Shown here in pieces: positions 14,178-27,853 of a DNA stretch of 64,000 nucleotides; positions within the stretch are counted from its first letter, which is position 1, and each line of letters starts with the position of its first letter. The DNA is from Steromphala cineraria. Lineage: Eukaryota > Mollusca > Gastropoda > Trochida > Trochidae. The notes beneath the pieces were generated by a model that ran no database searches, was not told the DNA's origin, and saw only the letters and a program-made list of their open reading frames with translations. A program made the position numbers and the translations under genes. The DNA lies in contig OU744729.1 in assembly GCA_916613615.1 (NCBI GenBank), positions 66,016,790-66,080,789 on the forward strand, given 5' to 3'.

Positions 14178-16748
14178 AAAATAAAAGGTCTTAGAAATCA
14201 ATTTGTGTGCATCTCTACATGCTCGCTACACCTTTACGAACAGTTTCTGCCCATTTTTAATCAAAATTTTGAAAGTCATGTTTTTGGTGAAAGATGCAAA
14301 GCCTATATCTGTATAACCTGAATTCAGATTTTTCAATATACGTCAAAATAAAAGGTCTTAGAAATCAATTTGTGCACATATATTCATGCTCGCTACACCT
14401 TTACGAACAGTTTCTGCCCATTTTTAATCAAAATTTTGAAAGTCATGTTTTTGGTAGAAAATGCAGTGGATGTCTGTGTAGGGTTCTCTCCCTTGTTCAA
14501 TTAACACTGGTCATTTTAAGTGAAAATAAAAGGTCTTAAAAATCAGTTTTTGCAAATCTCTACATGCTTGGTACACCTTAAAGAACAATTTCTGCCCATT
14601 TTCAATCAAAATATTGAAAGTCATGTTTTTGATGAAAAATGCAAAGCCTATATCTGTATAACCTGAATTCAGATTTTTCAATATACGTCAAAATAAAAGG
14701 TCTTAGAAATCAATTTGTGCGCATCTCTACATGCTCGCTACACCTTTACGAACAGTTTCTGCCCATTTTTAATCAAAATTTTGAAAGTCATGTTTTTGGT
14801 AGAAAATGCACGGGATGTCTGTGTAGGGTTCTCTCCCTTGTTCAATTAACACTGGTCATTTTAAGTGAAAATAAAAGGTCTTAAACATCAGTTTTTGCAA
14901 ATCTCTACATGCTTGGTACTCCTTAAAGAACAATTTCTGCCCATTTTCAATCAAAATATTGAAAGTCATGTTTTTGATGAAAAATGCAAAGCCTATATCT
15001 GTATAACCTGAATTCAGATTTTTCAATATACGTCAAAATAAAAGGTCTTAGAAATCAATTTGTGTGCATCTCTACATGCTCGCTACACCTTTACGAACAG
15101 TTTCTGCCCATTTTTAATAAAATTTTTGAAAGTCATGTTTTTGGTGAAAGATGCAAAGCCTATATCTGTATAACCTGAATTCAGATTTTTCAATATACGT
15201 CAAAATAAAAGGTCTTAGAAATCAATTTGTGCACATATATTCATGCTCGCTACACCTTTACGAACAGTTTCTGCCCATTTTTAATCAAAATTTTGAAAGT
15301 CATGTTTTTGGTAGAAAATGCAGTGGATGTCTGTGTAGGGTTCTCTCCCTTGTTCAATTAACACTGGTCATTTTAAGTGAAAATAAAAGGTCTTAAAAAT
15401 CAGTTTTTGCAAATCTCTACATGCTTGGTACACCTTAAAGAACATTTTCTGCCCATTTTCAATCAAAATATTGAAAGTCATGTTTTTGATGAAAAATGCA
15501 AAGCCTATATCTGTATAACCTGAATTCAGATTTTTCAATATACGTCAAAATAAAAGGTCTTAGAAATCAATTTGTGCGCATCTCTACATGCTCGCTACAC
15601 CTTTACGAACAGTTTCTGCCCATTTTTAATCAAAATTTTGAAAGTCATGTTTTTGGTAGAAAATGCAGTGGATGTCTGTGTAGGGTTCTCTCCCTTGTTC
15701 AATTAACACTGGTCATTTTAAGTGAAAATAAAAGGTCTTAAACATCAGTTTTTGCAAATCTCTACATGCTTGGTACTCCTTAAAGAACAATTTCTGCCCA
15801 TTTTCAATCAAAATATTGAAAGTCATGTTTTTGATGAAAAATGCAAAGCCTATATCTGTATAACCTGAATTCAGATTTTTCAATATACGTCAAAATAAAA
15901 GGTCTTAGAAATCAATTTGTGTGCATCTCTACATGCTCGCTACACCTTTACGAACAGTTTCTGCCCATTTTTAATAAAAATTTTGAAAGTCATGTTTTTG
16001 GTGAAAGATGCAAAGCCTATATCTGTATAACCTGAATTCAGATTTTTCAATATACGTCAAAATAAAAGGTCTTAGAAATCAATTTGTGCGCATCTTTACA
16101 TGCTCGCTACACCTTTACGAACAGTTTCTGCCCATTTTTAATCAAAATTTTGAAAGTCATGTTTTTGGTAGAAAATGCAGTGGATGTCTGTGTAGGGTTC
16201 TCTCCCTTGTTCAATTAACACTGGTCATTTTAAGTGAAAATAAAAGGTCTTAAAAATCAGTTTTTGCAAATCTCTACATGCTTGGTACACCTTAAAGAAC
16301 AATTTCTGCCCATTTTCAATCAAAATATTGAAAGTCATGTTTTTGATGAAAAATGCAAAGCCTATATCTGTATAACCTGAATTCAGATTTTTCAATATAC
16401 GTCAAAATAAAAGGTCTTAGAAATCAATTTGTGCGCATCTCTACATGCTCGCTACACCTTTACGAACAGTTTCTGCCCATTTTTAATCAAAATTTTGAAA
16501 GTCATGTTTTTGGTAGAAAATGCAGTGGATGTCTGTGTAGGGTTCTCTCCCTTGTTCAATTAACACTGGTCATTTTGAGTCAAAATAAAAGGTCTTAGAA
16601 ATCAATTTGTGCGCATCTCTACATGCTCGCTACACCTTTACGAACAGTTTCTGCCCATTTTCAATCAAAATATTGAAAGTCATGTTTTTGATGAAAAATG
16701 CGAAGCCTCTATCTGTATGACCTGAATTCAGATTTTTCAATATACGTC
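14178..16748 (+). repeat. Second 857-bp higher-order repeat block, three units (A-BC-BC)
   Basis: Landmarks 14294, 15151 and 16008, and 14639, 15496 and 16353, are each spaced 857 bp. The layout matches the block at 7.0-9.6 kb, but the A unit here carries TGTGTGCATC and the beta units carry GGTACTCC in place of GGTACACC in several copies. The last unit ends in an alpha/beta hybrid C. The shared architecture with the earlier block suggests that A-BC-BC was the regular unit of this side of the array. Confidence 0.85.
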
Positions 16749-17593
16749 TAAATAAAAGGTCTTAGAAATCAATTTGTGCGCATCTCTACATGCTCGCTAC
16801 ACCTTTACGAACAGTTTCTGCCCATTTTAATCAAAATTTTGAAAGTCATGTTTTTGGTGAAAAATGCAAAGCCTATATCTGTATAACCTGAATTCAGATT
16901 TTTCAATATACATCAAAATAAAAGGTCTTAGAAATCAATTTGTGCGCATCTTTACATGCTCGCTACACCTTTACGAACAGTTTCTGCCCATTTTTAATCG
17001 AAATTTTGAAAGTCATGTTTTTGGTGAAAGATGCAAAGCCTATATCTGTATAACCTGAATTCCGATTTTTCAATATACGTCAAAATAAAAGGTCTTAGAA
17101 ATCAATTTGTGCACATATATTCATGCTCGCTACACCTTTACGAACAGTTTTTGCCCATTTTTAATCAAAATTTTGAAAGTCATGTTTTTGGTAGAAAATG
17201 CAGTGGATGTCTGTGTAGGGTTCTCTCCCTTGTTCAATTAACACTGGTCATTTTAAGTGAAAATAAAAGGTCTTAAAAATCAGTTTTTGCAAATCTCTAC
17301 ATGCTCGCTACACCTTTACGAACAGTTTCTGCCCATTTTTAATCAAAATTTTGAAAGTCATGTTTTTGGTGAAAAATGCAAAGCCTATATCTGTATAAAC
17401 TGAATTCAGATTTTTCAATATACGTCAAAATAAAAGGTCTTAGAAATCAATTTGTGCGCATCTCTACATGCTTGCTACACCTTTACGAACAGTTTCTGCC
17501 CATTTTTAATCAAAATTTTTAAAGTCATGTTTTTGGTGAAAAATGCAAAGCCTATATCTATATAACCTGAATTCAGATTTTTCAATATACGTC
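16749..17593 (+). repeat. Array spacer between higher-order blocks (A units and one B-C)
   Basis: This is a short run of ordinary satellite linking the 857-bp block to the 2-kb repeat. It begins with an A unit lacking one T (CCCATTTTAATC). It continues with an A unit carrying CATCAAAAT, TCTTTACATG and TAATCGAAAT, a B-C dimer whose C is a beta/alpha hybrid (17260-17426), and an A unit ending in the CTATATCTATATAACC tail variant. Confidence 0.82.
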
Positions 17594-18031
17594 AACATAA
17601 ATGGTCTTAGAAATCAATTTGTACGCATCTCTACATGCTCGCTACACCTTTACGAACAGTTTCTGCCCATTTTTAATCAAAATTTTGAAAGTAATGTTTT
17701 TGGTAGAAAATGCATGGGATGTCTGTGTAGGGTTCTCTCCCTTGTTCAATTAACACTGGTCATTTTAAGGGGAAATAAAAGGTCTTAAACATCAGTTTTT
17801 GCAAATCTCTACATGCTTGGTACACCTTAAAGAACAATTTCTGCCCATTTTCAATCAAAATATTGAAAGTCATGTTTTTGATGAAAAATGCAAAGCCTAT
17901 ATCTGTATAACCTGAATTCAGATTTTTCAATATACTTCAAAATAAAAGGTCTTAGAAATCAATTTGTGTGCATCTCTACATGCTCGCTACACCTTTACGA
18001 ACAGTTTCTGCCCATTTTTAATCAAAATTTT

Positions 18032-18046
18032 GAAAGTCCATGGTAG
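18032..18046 (+). repeat. 5-bp internal deletion creating CCATGG in a B unit
   Basis: The usual AAAGTCATGTTTTTGGTAG is shortened to AAAGTCCATGGTAG, a net loss of 5 bp. The landmark spacing 17888 to 18228 is accordingly 340 bp instead of 345. The change creates an NcoI site and is shared with about 19,908-19,922, so it predates the duplication of this block. Confidence 0.85.
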
Positions 18047-19907
18047 AAAATGCAGTGGATGTCTGTGTAGGGTTCTCTCCCTTGTTCAATTAACACTGGT
18101 CATTTTAAGTGAAAATAAAAGGTCTTAAAAATCAGTTTTTGCAAATCTCTACATGCTCGCTACACCTTTACGAACAGTTTCTGCCCATTTTTAATCAAAA
18201 TTTTGAAAGTCATGTTTTTGGTGAAAAATGCAAAGCCTATATCTGTATAACCTGAATTCAGATTTTTCAATATACGTCAAAATAAAAGGTCTTAGAAATC
18301 AATTTGTGCGCATCTCTACATGCTCGCTACACCTTTACGAACAGTTTCTGCCCATTTTTAATCAAAATTTTGAAAGTCATGTTTTTGGTAGAAAATGCAC
18401 GGGATGTCTGTGTAGGGTTCTCTCCCTTGTTCAATTAACACTGGTCATTTTAAGTGAAAATAAAAGGTCTTAAACATCAGTTTTTGCAAATCTCTACATG
18501 CTTGGTACTCCTTAAAGAACAATTTCTGCCCATTTTCAATCAAAATATTGAAAGTCATGTTTTTGATGAAAAATGCAAAGCCTATATCTGTATAACCTGA
18601 ATTCAGATTTTTCAATATACATCAAAATAAAAGGTCTTAGAAATCAATTTGTGTGCATCTCTACATGCTCGCTACACCTTTACGAACAGTTTCTGCCCAT
18701 TTTTAATAAAAATTTTGAAAGTCATGTTTTTGGTGAAAGATGCAAAGCCTATATCTGTATAACCTGAATTCAGATTTTTCAATATACGTCAAAATAAAAG
18801 GTCTTAGAAATCAATTTGTGCACATATATTCATGCTCGCTACACCTTTACGAACAGTTTCTGCCCATTTTTAATCAAAATTTTGAAAGTCATGTTTTTGG
18901 TAGAAAATGCAGTGGATGTCTGTGTAGGGTTCTCTCCCTTGTTCAATTAACACTGGTCATTTTAAGTGAAAATAAAAGGTCTTAAAAATCAGTTTTTGCA
19001 AATCTCTACATGCTTGGTACACCTTAAAGAACAATTTCTGCCCATTTTCAATCAAAATATTGAAAGTCATGTTTTTGATGAAAAATGCAAAGCCTATATC
19101 TGTATAACCTGAATTCAGATTTTTCAATATACATCAAAATAAAAGGTCTTAGAAATCAATTTGTGCGCATCTCTACATGCTCGCTACACCTTTACGAACA
19201 GTTTCTGCCCATTTTTAATCAAAATTTTGAAAGTCATGTTTTTGGTAGAAAATGCAGTGGATGTCTGTGTAGGGTTCTCTCCCTTGTTCAATTAACACTG
19301 GTCATTTTGAGTCAAAATAAAAGGTCTTAGAAATCAATTTGTGCGCATCTCTACATGCTCGCTACACCTTTACGAACAGTTTCTGCCCATTTTCAATCAA
19401 AATATTGAAAGTCATGTTTTTGATGAAAAATGCGAAGCCTCTATCTGTATAACCTGAATTCCGATTTTTCAATATACGTCAAAATAAAAGGTCTTAGAAA
19501 TCAATTTGTGCACATATATTCATGCTCGCTACACCTTTACGAACAGTTTCTGCCCATTTTTAATCAAAATTTTGAAAGTCATGTTTTTGGTGAAAAATGC
19601 AAAGCCTATATCTGTATAAACTGAATTCAGATTTTTCAATATACGTCAAAATAAAAGGTCTTAGAAATCAATTTGTGCGCATCTCTACATGCTTGCTACA
19701 CCTTTACGAACAGTTTCTGCCCATTTTTAATCAAAATTTTAAAAGTCATGTTTTTGGTGAAAAATGCAAAGCCTATATCTATATAACCTGAATTCAGATT
19801 TTTCAATATACGTCAACATAAATGGTCTTAGAAATCAATTTGTACGCATCTCTACATGCTCGCTACACCTTTACGAACAGTTTCTGCCCATTTTTAATCA
19901 AAATTTT

Positions 19908-19922
19908 GAAAGTCCATGGTAG
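19908..19922 (+). repeat. Second copy of the 5-bp deletion (CCATGG), in a recombinant B unit
   Basis: This is the same AAAGTCCATGGTAG form, exactly 1,876 bp from the first. Upstream, this B unit carries TTTGTACGCATC and follows the GTCAACATAAATGG junction, whereas the copy at 18,03x is preceded by TTTGTGTGCATC. The unit therefore joins the 5' part of the B unit near 17,630 to the 3' part of the B unit near 18,040, removing one 345-bp dimer. Confidence 0.8.
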
Positions 19923-21857
19923 AAAATGCAGTGGATGTCTGTGTAGGGTTCTCTGCCTTGTTCAATTAACACTGGTCATTTTAAGTGAAAATAAAAGGTC
20001 TTAAAAATCAGTTTTTGCAAATCTCTACATGCTCGCTACACCTTTACGAACAGTTTCTGCCCATTTTTAATCAAAATTATGAAAGTCATGTTTTTGGTGA
20101 AAAATGCAAAGCCTATATCTGTATAACCTGAATTCAGATTTTTCAATATACGTCAAAATAAAAGGTCTTAGAAATCAATTTGTGCGCATCTCTACATGCT
20201 CGCTACACCTTTACGAACAGTTTCTGCCCATTTTTAATCAAAATTTTGAAAGTCATGTTTTTGGTAGAAAATGCACGGGATGTCTGTGTAGGGTTCTCTC
20301 CCTTGTTCAATTAACACTGGTCATTTTAAGTGAAAATAAAAGGTCTTAAACATCAGTTTTTGCAAATCTCTACATGCTTGGTACTCCTTAAAGAACAATT
20401 TCTGCCCATTTTCAATCAAAATATTGAAAGTCATGTTTTTGATGAAAAATGCAAAGCCTATATCTGTATAACCTGAATTCAGATTTTTCAATATACATCA
20501 AAATAAAAGGTCTTAGAAATCAATTTGTGTGCATCTCTACATGCTCGCTACACCTTTACGAACAGTTTCTGCCCATTTTTAATAAAAATTTTGAAAGTCA
20601 TGTTTTTGGTGAAAGATGCAAAGCCTATATCTGTATAACCTGAATTCAGATTTTTCAATATACGTCAAAATAAAAGGTCTTAGAAATCAATTTGTGCACA
20701 TATATTCATGCTCGCTACACCTTTACGAACAGTTTCTGCCCATTTTTAATCAAAATTTTGAAAGTCATGTTTTTGGTAGAAAATGCAGTGGATGTCTGTG
20801 TAGGGTTCTCTCCCTTGTTCAATTAACACTAGTCATTTTAAGTGAAAATAAAAGGTCTTAAAAATCAGTTTTTGCAAATCTCTACATGCTTGGTACACCT
20901 TAAAGAACAATTTCTGCCCATTTTCAATCAAAATATTGAAAGTCATGTTTTTGATGAAAAATGAAAAGCCTATATCTGTATAACCTGAATTCAGATTTTT
21001 CAATATACGTCAAAATAAAAGGTCTTAGAAATCAATTTGTGCGCATCTCTACATGCTCGCTACACCTTTACGAACAGTTTCTGCCCATTTTTAATCAAAA
21101 TTTTGAAAGTCATGTTTTTGGTAGAAAATGCAGTGGATGTCTGTGTAGGGTTCTCTCCCTTGTTCAATTAACACTGGTCATTTTGAGTCAAAATAAAAGG
21201 TCTTAGAAATCAATTTGTGCGCATCTCTACATGCTCGCTACACCTTTACGAACAGTTTCTGCCCATTTTCAATCAAAATATTGAAAGTCATGTTTTTGAT
21301 GAAAAATGCGAAGCCTCTATCTGTATGACCTGAATTCAGATTTTTCAATATACATCAAAATAAAAGGTCTTAGAAATCAATTTGTGCGCATCTTTACATG
21401 CTCGCTACACCTTTACGAACAGTTTCTGCCCATTTTTAATCGAAATTTTGAAAGTCATGTTTTTGGTGAAAGATGCAAAGCCTATATCTGTATAACCTGA
21501 ATTCCGATTTTTCAATATACGTCAAAATAAAAGGTCTTAGAAATCAATTTGTGCACATATATTCATGCTCGCTACACCTTTACGAACAGTTTCTGCCCAT
21601 TTTTAATCAAAATTTTGAAAGTCATGTTTTTGATGAAAAATGCAAAGCCTATATCTGTATAAACTGAATTCAGATTTTTCAATATACGTCAAAATAAAAG
21701 GTCTTAGAAATCAATTTGTGCGCATCTCTACATGCTTGCTACACCTTTACGAACAGTTTCTGCCCATTTTTAATCAAAATTTTAAAAGTCATGTTTTTGG
21801 TGAAAAATGCAAAGCCTATATCTATATAACCTGAATTCAGATTTTTCAATATACGTC

Positions 21858-24800
21858 AACATAAATGGTCTTAGAAATCAATTTGTACGCATCTCTACAT
21901 GCTCGCTACACCTTTACGAACAGTTTCTGCCCATTTTTAATCAAAATTTTGAAAGTAATGTTTTTGGTAGAAAATGCATGGGATGTCTGTGTAGGGTTCT
22001 CTCCCTTGTTCAATTAACACTGGTCATTTTAAGTGAAAATAAAAGGTCTTAAACATCAGTTTTTGCAAATCTCTACATGCTTGGTAAACCTTAAAGAACA
22101 ATTTCTGCCCATTTTCAATCAAAATATTGAAAGTCATGTTTTTGATGAAAAATGCAAAGCCTATATCTGTATAACCTGAATTCAGATTTTTCAATATACT
22201 TCAAAATAAAAGGTCTTAGAAATCAATTTGTGCGCATCTCTACATGCTCGCTACACCTTTACGAACAGTTTCTGCCCATTTTTAATCAAAATTTTGAAAG
22301 TCATGTTTTTGGTAGAAAATGCAGTGGATGTCTGTGTAGGGTTCTCTCCCTTGTTCAATTAACACTGGTCATTTTGAGTCAAAATAAAAGGTCTTAGAAA
22401 TCAATTTGTGCGCATCTCTACATGCTCGCTACACCTTTACGAACAGTTTCTGCCCATTTTTAATAAAAATTTTGAAAGTCATGTTTTTGGTGAAAAATGC
22501 AAAGCCTATATCTGTATAACCTGAATTCAGATTTTTCAATATACGTCAAAATAAAAGGTCTTAGAAATCAATTTGTGCGCATCTTTACATGCTCGTTACA
22601 CCTTTACGAACAGTTTCTGCCCATTTTTAATCGAAATTTTGAAAGTCATGTTTTTGGTAGAAAATGCAGTGGATGTCTGTGTAGGGTTCTCTCCCTTGTT
22701 CAATTAACACTGGTCATTTTGAGTCAAAATAAAAGGTCTTAGAAATCAATTTGTGCGCATCTCTACATGCTCGCTACACCTTTACGAACAGTTTCTGCCC
22801 ATTTTTAATCAAAATTTTGAAAGTCATGTTTTTGGTGAAAGATGCAAAGCCTATATCTGTATAACCTGAATTCAGATTTTTCAATATACGTCAAAATAAA
22901 AGGTCTTAGAAATCAATTTGTGCACATATATTCATGCTCGCTACACCTTTACGAACAGTTTCTGCCCATTTTTAATCAAAATTTTGAAAGTCATGTTTTT
23001 GGTAGAAAATGCAGTGGATGTCTGTGTAGGGTTCTCTCCCTTGTTCAATTAACACTGGTCATTTTAAGTGAAAATAAAAGGTCTTAAAAATCAGTTTTTG
23101 CAAATCTCTACATGCTCGCTACACCTTTACGAACAGTTTCTGCCCATTTTTAATCAAAATTTTGAAAGTCATGTTTTTGGTGAAAAATGCAAAGCCTATA
23201 TCTGTATAACCTGAATTCAGATTTTTCAATATACGTCAAAATAAAAGGTCTTAGAAATCAATTTGTGCGCATCTCTACATGCTTGCTACACCTTTACGAA
23301 CAGTTTCTGCCCATTTTTAATCAAAATTTTGAAAGTCATGTTTTTGGTGAAAAATGCAAAGCCTATATCTGTATAACCTGAATTCAGATTTTTCAATATA
23401 CGTCAAAATAAAAGGTCTTAGAAATCAATTTGTGCGCATCTCTACATGCTCGCTACACCTTTACGAACAGTTTCTGCCCATTTTAATAAAAATTTGAAAG
23501 TCATGTTTTTGGTGAAAAATGCATGGGATGTCTGTGTAGGGTTCTCTCCCTTGTTCAATTAACACTGGTCATTTTAAGTGAAAATAAAAGGTCTTAAACA
23601 TCAGTTTTTGCAAATCTCTACATGCTTGGTACACCTTAAAGAACAGTTTCTGCCCATTTTCAATCAAAATATTGAAAGTCATGTTTTTGATGAAAAATGC
23701 GAAAACTCTATCTGTATGACCTGAATTCAGATTTTTCAATATACGTCAAAATAAAAGGTCTTAGAAATCAATTTGTGCGCATCTTTACATGCTCGTTACA
23801 CCTTTACGAACAGTTTCTGCCCATTTTTAATCGAAATTTTGAAAGTCATGTTTTTGGTAGAAAATGCAGTGGATGTCTGTGTAGGGTTCTCTCCCTTGTT
23901 CAATTAACACTGGTCATTTTGAGTCAAAATAAAAGGTCTTAGAAATTAATTTGTGCGCATCTCTACATGCTCGCTACACCTTTACGAACAGTTTCTGCCC
24001 ATTTTTAATCAAAATTTTGAAAGTCATGTTTTTGGTGAAAGATGCAAAGCCTATATCTGTATAACCTGAATTCAGATTTTTCAATATACGTCAAAATAAA
24101 AGGTCTTAGAAATCAATTTGTGCACATATATTCATGCTCGCTACACCTTTACGAACAGTTTCTGCCCATTTTTAATCAAAATTTTGAAAGTCATGTTTTT
24201 GGTAGAAAATGCAGTGGATGTCTGTGTAGGGTTCTCTCCCTTGTTCAATTAACACTGGTCATTTTAAGTGAAAATAAAAGGTCTTAAAAATCAGTTTTTG
24301 CAAATCTCTACATGCTCGCTACACCTTTACGAACAGTTTCTGCCCATTTTTAATCAAAATTTTGAAAGTCATGTTTTTGGTGAAAAATGCAAAGCCTATA
24401 TCTGTATAACCTGAATTCAGATTTTTCAATATACGTCAAAATAAAAGGTCTTAGAAATCAATTTGTGCGCATCTCTACATGCTTGCTACACCTTTACGAA
24501 CAGTTTCTGCCCATTTTTAATCAAAATTTTGAAAGTCATGTTTTTGGTGAAAAATGCAAAGCCTATATCTGTATAACCTGAATTCAGATTTTTCAATATA
24601 CGTCAAAATAAAAGGTCTTAGAAATCAATTTGTGCGCATCTCTACATGCTCGCTACACCTTTACGAACAGTTTCTGCCCATTTTTAATCAAAATTTTGAA
24701 AGTCATGTTTTTGGTAGAAAATGCACGGGATGTCTGTGTAGGGTTCTCTCCCTTGTTCAATTAACACTGGTCATTTTAAGTGAAAATAAAAGGTCTTAAA

Positions 24801-26651
24801 CATCAGTTTTTGAAAATTTCTAAATGCTTGGTACACCTTAAAGAACAATTTCTGCCCATTTTCAATCAAAATATTGAAAGTCATGTTTTTGATGAAAAAA
24901 GCAAAGCCTATATCTGTATAACCTGAATTCAGATTTTTCAATATACGTCAAAATAAAAGGTCTTAGAAATCAATTTGTGCGCATCTCTACATGCTCGCTA
25001 CATCTTTACAAACAGTTTCTGCCCATTTTTAATCAAAATTTTGAAAGTCATGTTTTTGGTAGAAAATGCAGTGGATGTCTGTGTAGGGTTCTCTCCCTTG
25101 TTCAATTAACACTGGTCATTTTGAGTCAAAATAAAAGGTCTTAGAAATCAATTTGTGCGCATCTCTACATGCTCGCTACACCTTTACGAACAGTTTCTGC
25201 CCATTTTTAATCAAAATTTTGAAAGTCATGTTTTTGGTGAAAAATGCAAAGCCTATATCTATATAACCTGAATTCAGATTTTTCAATATACGTCAACATA
25301 AATGGTCTAAGAAATCAATTTGTGCGCATCTCTACATGCTCGCTACACCTTTACGAACAGTTTCTGCCCATTTTTTATCAAAATTTTGAAAGTCATGTTT
25401 TTGGTGAAATATGCAAAGCCTATATCTGTATAACCTGAATTCAGATTTTTCAATATACGTCAAAATAAAAGGTCTTAGAAATCAATTTGTGTGCATCTCT
25501 ACATGCTCGCTACACCTTAAAGAACAATTTCTGCCCATTTTCAATCAAAATATTGAAAGTCATGTTTTTGATGAAAAATGCAAAGCCTATATCTGTATAA
25601 CCTGAATTCAGATTTTTCAATATACGTCAAAATAAAAGGTCTTAGAAATCAATTTGTGCGCATCTCTACATGCTCGCTACACCTTTACGAACAGTGTCTG
25701 CCCATTTTTAATCAAAACTTTGAAAGTCATGTTTTTGGTAGAAAATGCAGTGGATGTCTGTGTAGGGTTCTCTCCCTTGTTCAATTAACACTGGTCATTT
25801 TGAGTCAAAATAAAAGGTCTTAGAAATCAGTTTGTGCGCATCTCTACATGCTCGCTACACCTTTACGAACAGTTTCTGCCCATTTTCAATCAAAATATTG
25901 AAAGTCATGTTTTTGATGAAAAATGCGAAGCCTCTATCTGTATGACCTGAATTCAGATTTTTCAATATACGTCTAAATAAAAGGTCTTAGAAATCAATTT
26001 GTGCGAATCTCTACATGCTCGCTACACCTTTACGAACAGTTTCTGCCCATTTTAATCAAAATTTTGAAAGTCATGTTTTTGGTGAAAAATGCAAAGCCTA
26101 TATCTGTATAACCTGAATTCAGATTTTTCAATATACATCAAAATAAAAGGTCTTAGAAATCAATTTGTGCGCATCTTTACATGCTCGCTACACCTTTACG
26201 AACAGTTTCTGCCCATTTTTAATCAAAATTTTGAAAGTCATGTTTTTGGTAGAAAATGCAGTGGATGTCTGTGTAAGGTTCTCTCCCTTGTTCAATTAAC
26301 ACTGGTCATTTTGAGTCAAAATAAAAGGTCTTAGAAATCAATTTGTGCGCATATCTACATGCTCGCTACACCTTTACGAACAGTTTCTGCCCATTTTTAA
26401 TCAAAATTTTGAAAGTCATGTTTTTGGTGAAAGATGCAAAGCCTATATCTGTATAACCTGAATTCAGATTTTTCAATATACGTCAAAATAAAAGGTCTTA
26501 GAAATCAATTTGTGTGCATCTCTACATGCTCGCTACACCTTTACGAACAGTTTCTGCCCATTTTTAATCAAAATTTTGAAAGTCATGTTTTTGGTGAAAG
26601 ATGCAAAGCCTATATCTGTATAACCTGAATTCAGATTTTTCAATATACGTC
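21858..26651 (+). repeat. Array zone I-g, including a 1,200-bp tandem repeat
   Basis: Landmarks 22497, 22842, 23187 and 23354 recur at 23697, 24042, 24387 and 24554, all shifted by 1,200 bp, with visibly few differences (for example AGAAATTAAT at 23942 in one copy). The B unit near 23,400-23,575 is 2 bp short and keeps GGTGAAAAATGC ahead of tail 2. The rest, to 26,651, is ordinary A and B-C satellite. It holds the last examples of the CACATATATTCATG variant and of the TTTTGAGTC tail-2 ending. Confidence 0.83.
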
Positions 26652-27686
26652 AAAATAAAAGGTCTTAGAAATCAATTTGTGCACATATATTCATGCTCGC
26701 TACACCTTTACGAACAGTTTCTGCCCATTTTTAATAAAAATTTTGAAAGTCATGTTTTTGGTAGAAAATGCAGTGGATGTCTGTGGAGGGTTCTCTCCCT
26801 TGTTCAATTAACACTGGTCATTTTAAGTGAAAATAAAAGGTCTTAAAAATCAGTTTTTTCAAATCTCTACATGCTTGGTACACCTTAAAGAACAGTTTCT
26901 GCCCATTTTCAATCAAAATATTGAAAGTCATGTTTTTGATGAAAAATGCAAAGCCTATATCTGTATAACCTGAATTCAGATTTTTCAATATACGTCAAAA
27001 TAAAAGGTCTTAGAGATCAATTTGTGCACATCTCTACATGCTCGCTACACCTTTGCGAACAGTTTCTGCCCATTTTTAATCAAAATTTTGAAAGTCATGT
27101 TTTTGGTAGAAAATGCAGTGGATGTCTGTGGAGGGTTCTCTCCCTTGTTCAATTAACACTGGTCATTTTAAGTGAAAATAAAAGGTCTTAAAAATCAGTT
27201 TTTTCAAATCTCTACATGCTTGGTACACCTTAAAGAACAGTTTCTGCCCATTTTCACTCAAAATATTGAAAGTCATGTTTTTGATGAAAAATGCAAAGCC
27301 TATATCTGTTTAACTTGAATTCAGATTTTTCAATATACGTCAAAATAAAAGGTCTTAGAAATCAATCCGTGCGCATCTCTACATGCCCGCTACACCTTTG
27401 CGAACAGTTTCTGCCCATTGTTAATCAAAATTTTGAAAGTCATGTTTTTGGTAGAAAATGCAGTGGATGTCTGTGGAGGGTTCTCTCCCTTGTTCAATTA
27501 ACACTGGTCATTTTAAGTGAAAATAAAAGGTCTTAAAAATCAGTTTTTGCAAATCTCTAAATGCTTGGTACACCTTAAAGAACAGTTTCTGCCCATTTTC
27601 AATCAAAATATTGAAAGTCATGTTTTTGATGAAAAATGCAAAGCCTATATCTGTATAACCTGAATTCAGATTTTTCAATATACGTC

Positions 27687-27853
27687 AAAATAAAAGGTGT
27701 TAAAAATCAGTTTTTGCAAATCTCTACAAGCTTGGTACACCTTTATGAACAGTTTCTGCCCATTTTTAATCAAAATTTTGAAAGTCATGTTTTTGGTGAA
27801 AGATGCAAAGCCTATATCTGTATAACCTGAATTCAGATTTTTCAATATACGTC
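27687..27853 (+). repeat. Beta/alpha hybrid monomer following tail 1
   Basis: This unit starts as beta (GGTGTTAAAAATCAG, TTTTTGCAAATC, AAGCTTGGTAC) and becomes alpha at CCTTTATGAACAG and TTTTTAATCAAAATTTTG. It is unusual because its predecessor ends in tail 1 (ATACGTC). A beta-type start normally comes only after tail 2. Confidence 0.8.

Larger units (their letters stand above)
17594..21857 (+). repeat. Tandem 2.2-kb and 2.0-kb higher-order repeat copies
   Basis: The marker junction GTCAACATAAATGG followed by TTTGTACGCATC occurs after landmarks 17543, 19764 and 21807, giving units of 2,221 and 2,043 bp and the start of a third. Between them 18228, 18573, 18740, 19085 and 19430 recur at +1,876 (20104, 20449, 20616, 20961, 21306). 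The second copy lacks one 345-bp dimer and has one extra 167-bp A unit (2221 - 345 + 167 = 2043). A shared 5-bp deletion, AAAGTCCATGG, at about 18032 and 19908 ties the copies together. Confidence 0.85.
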
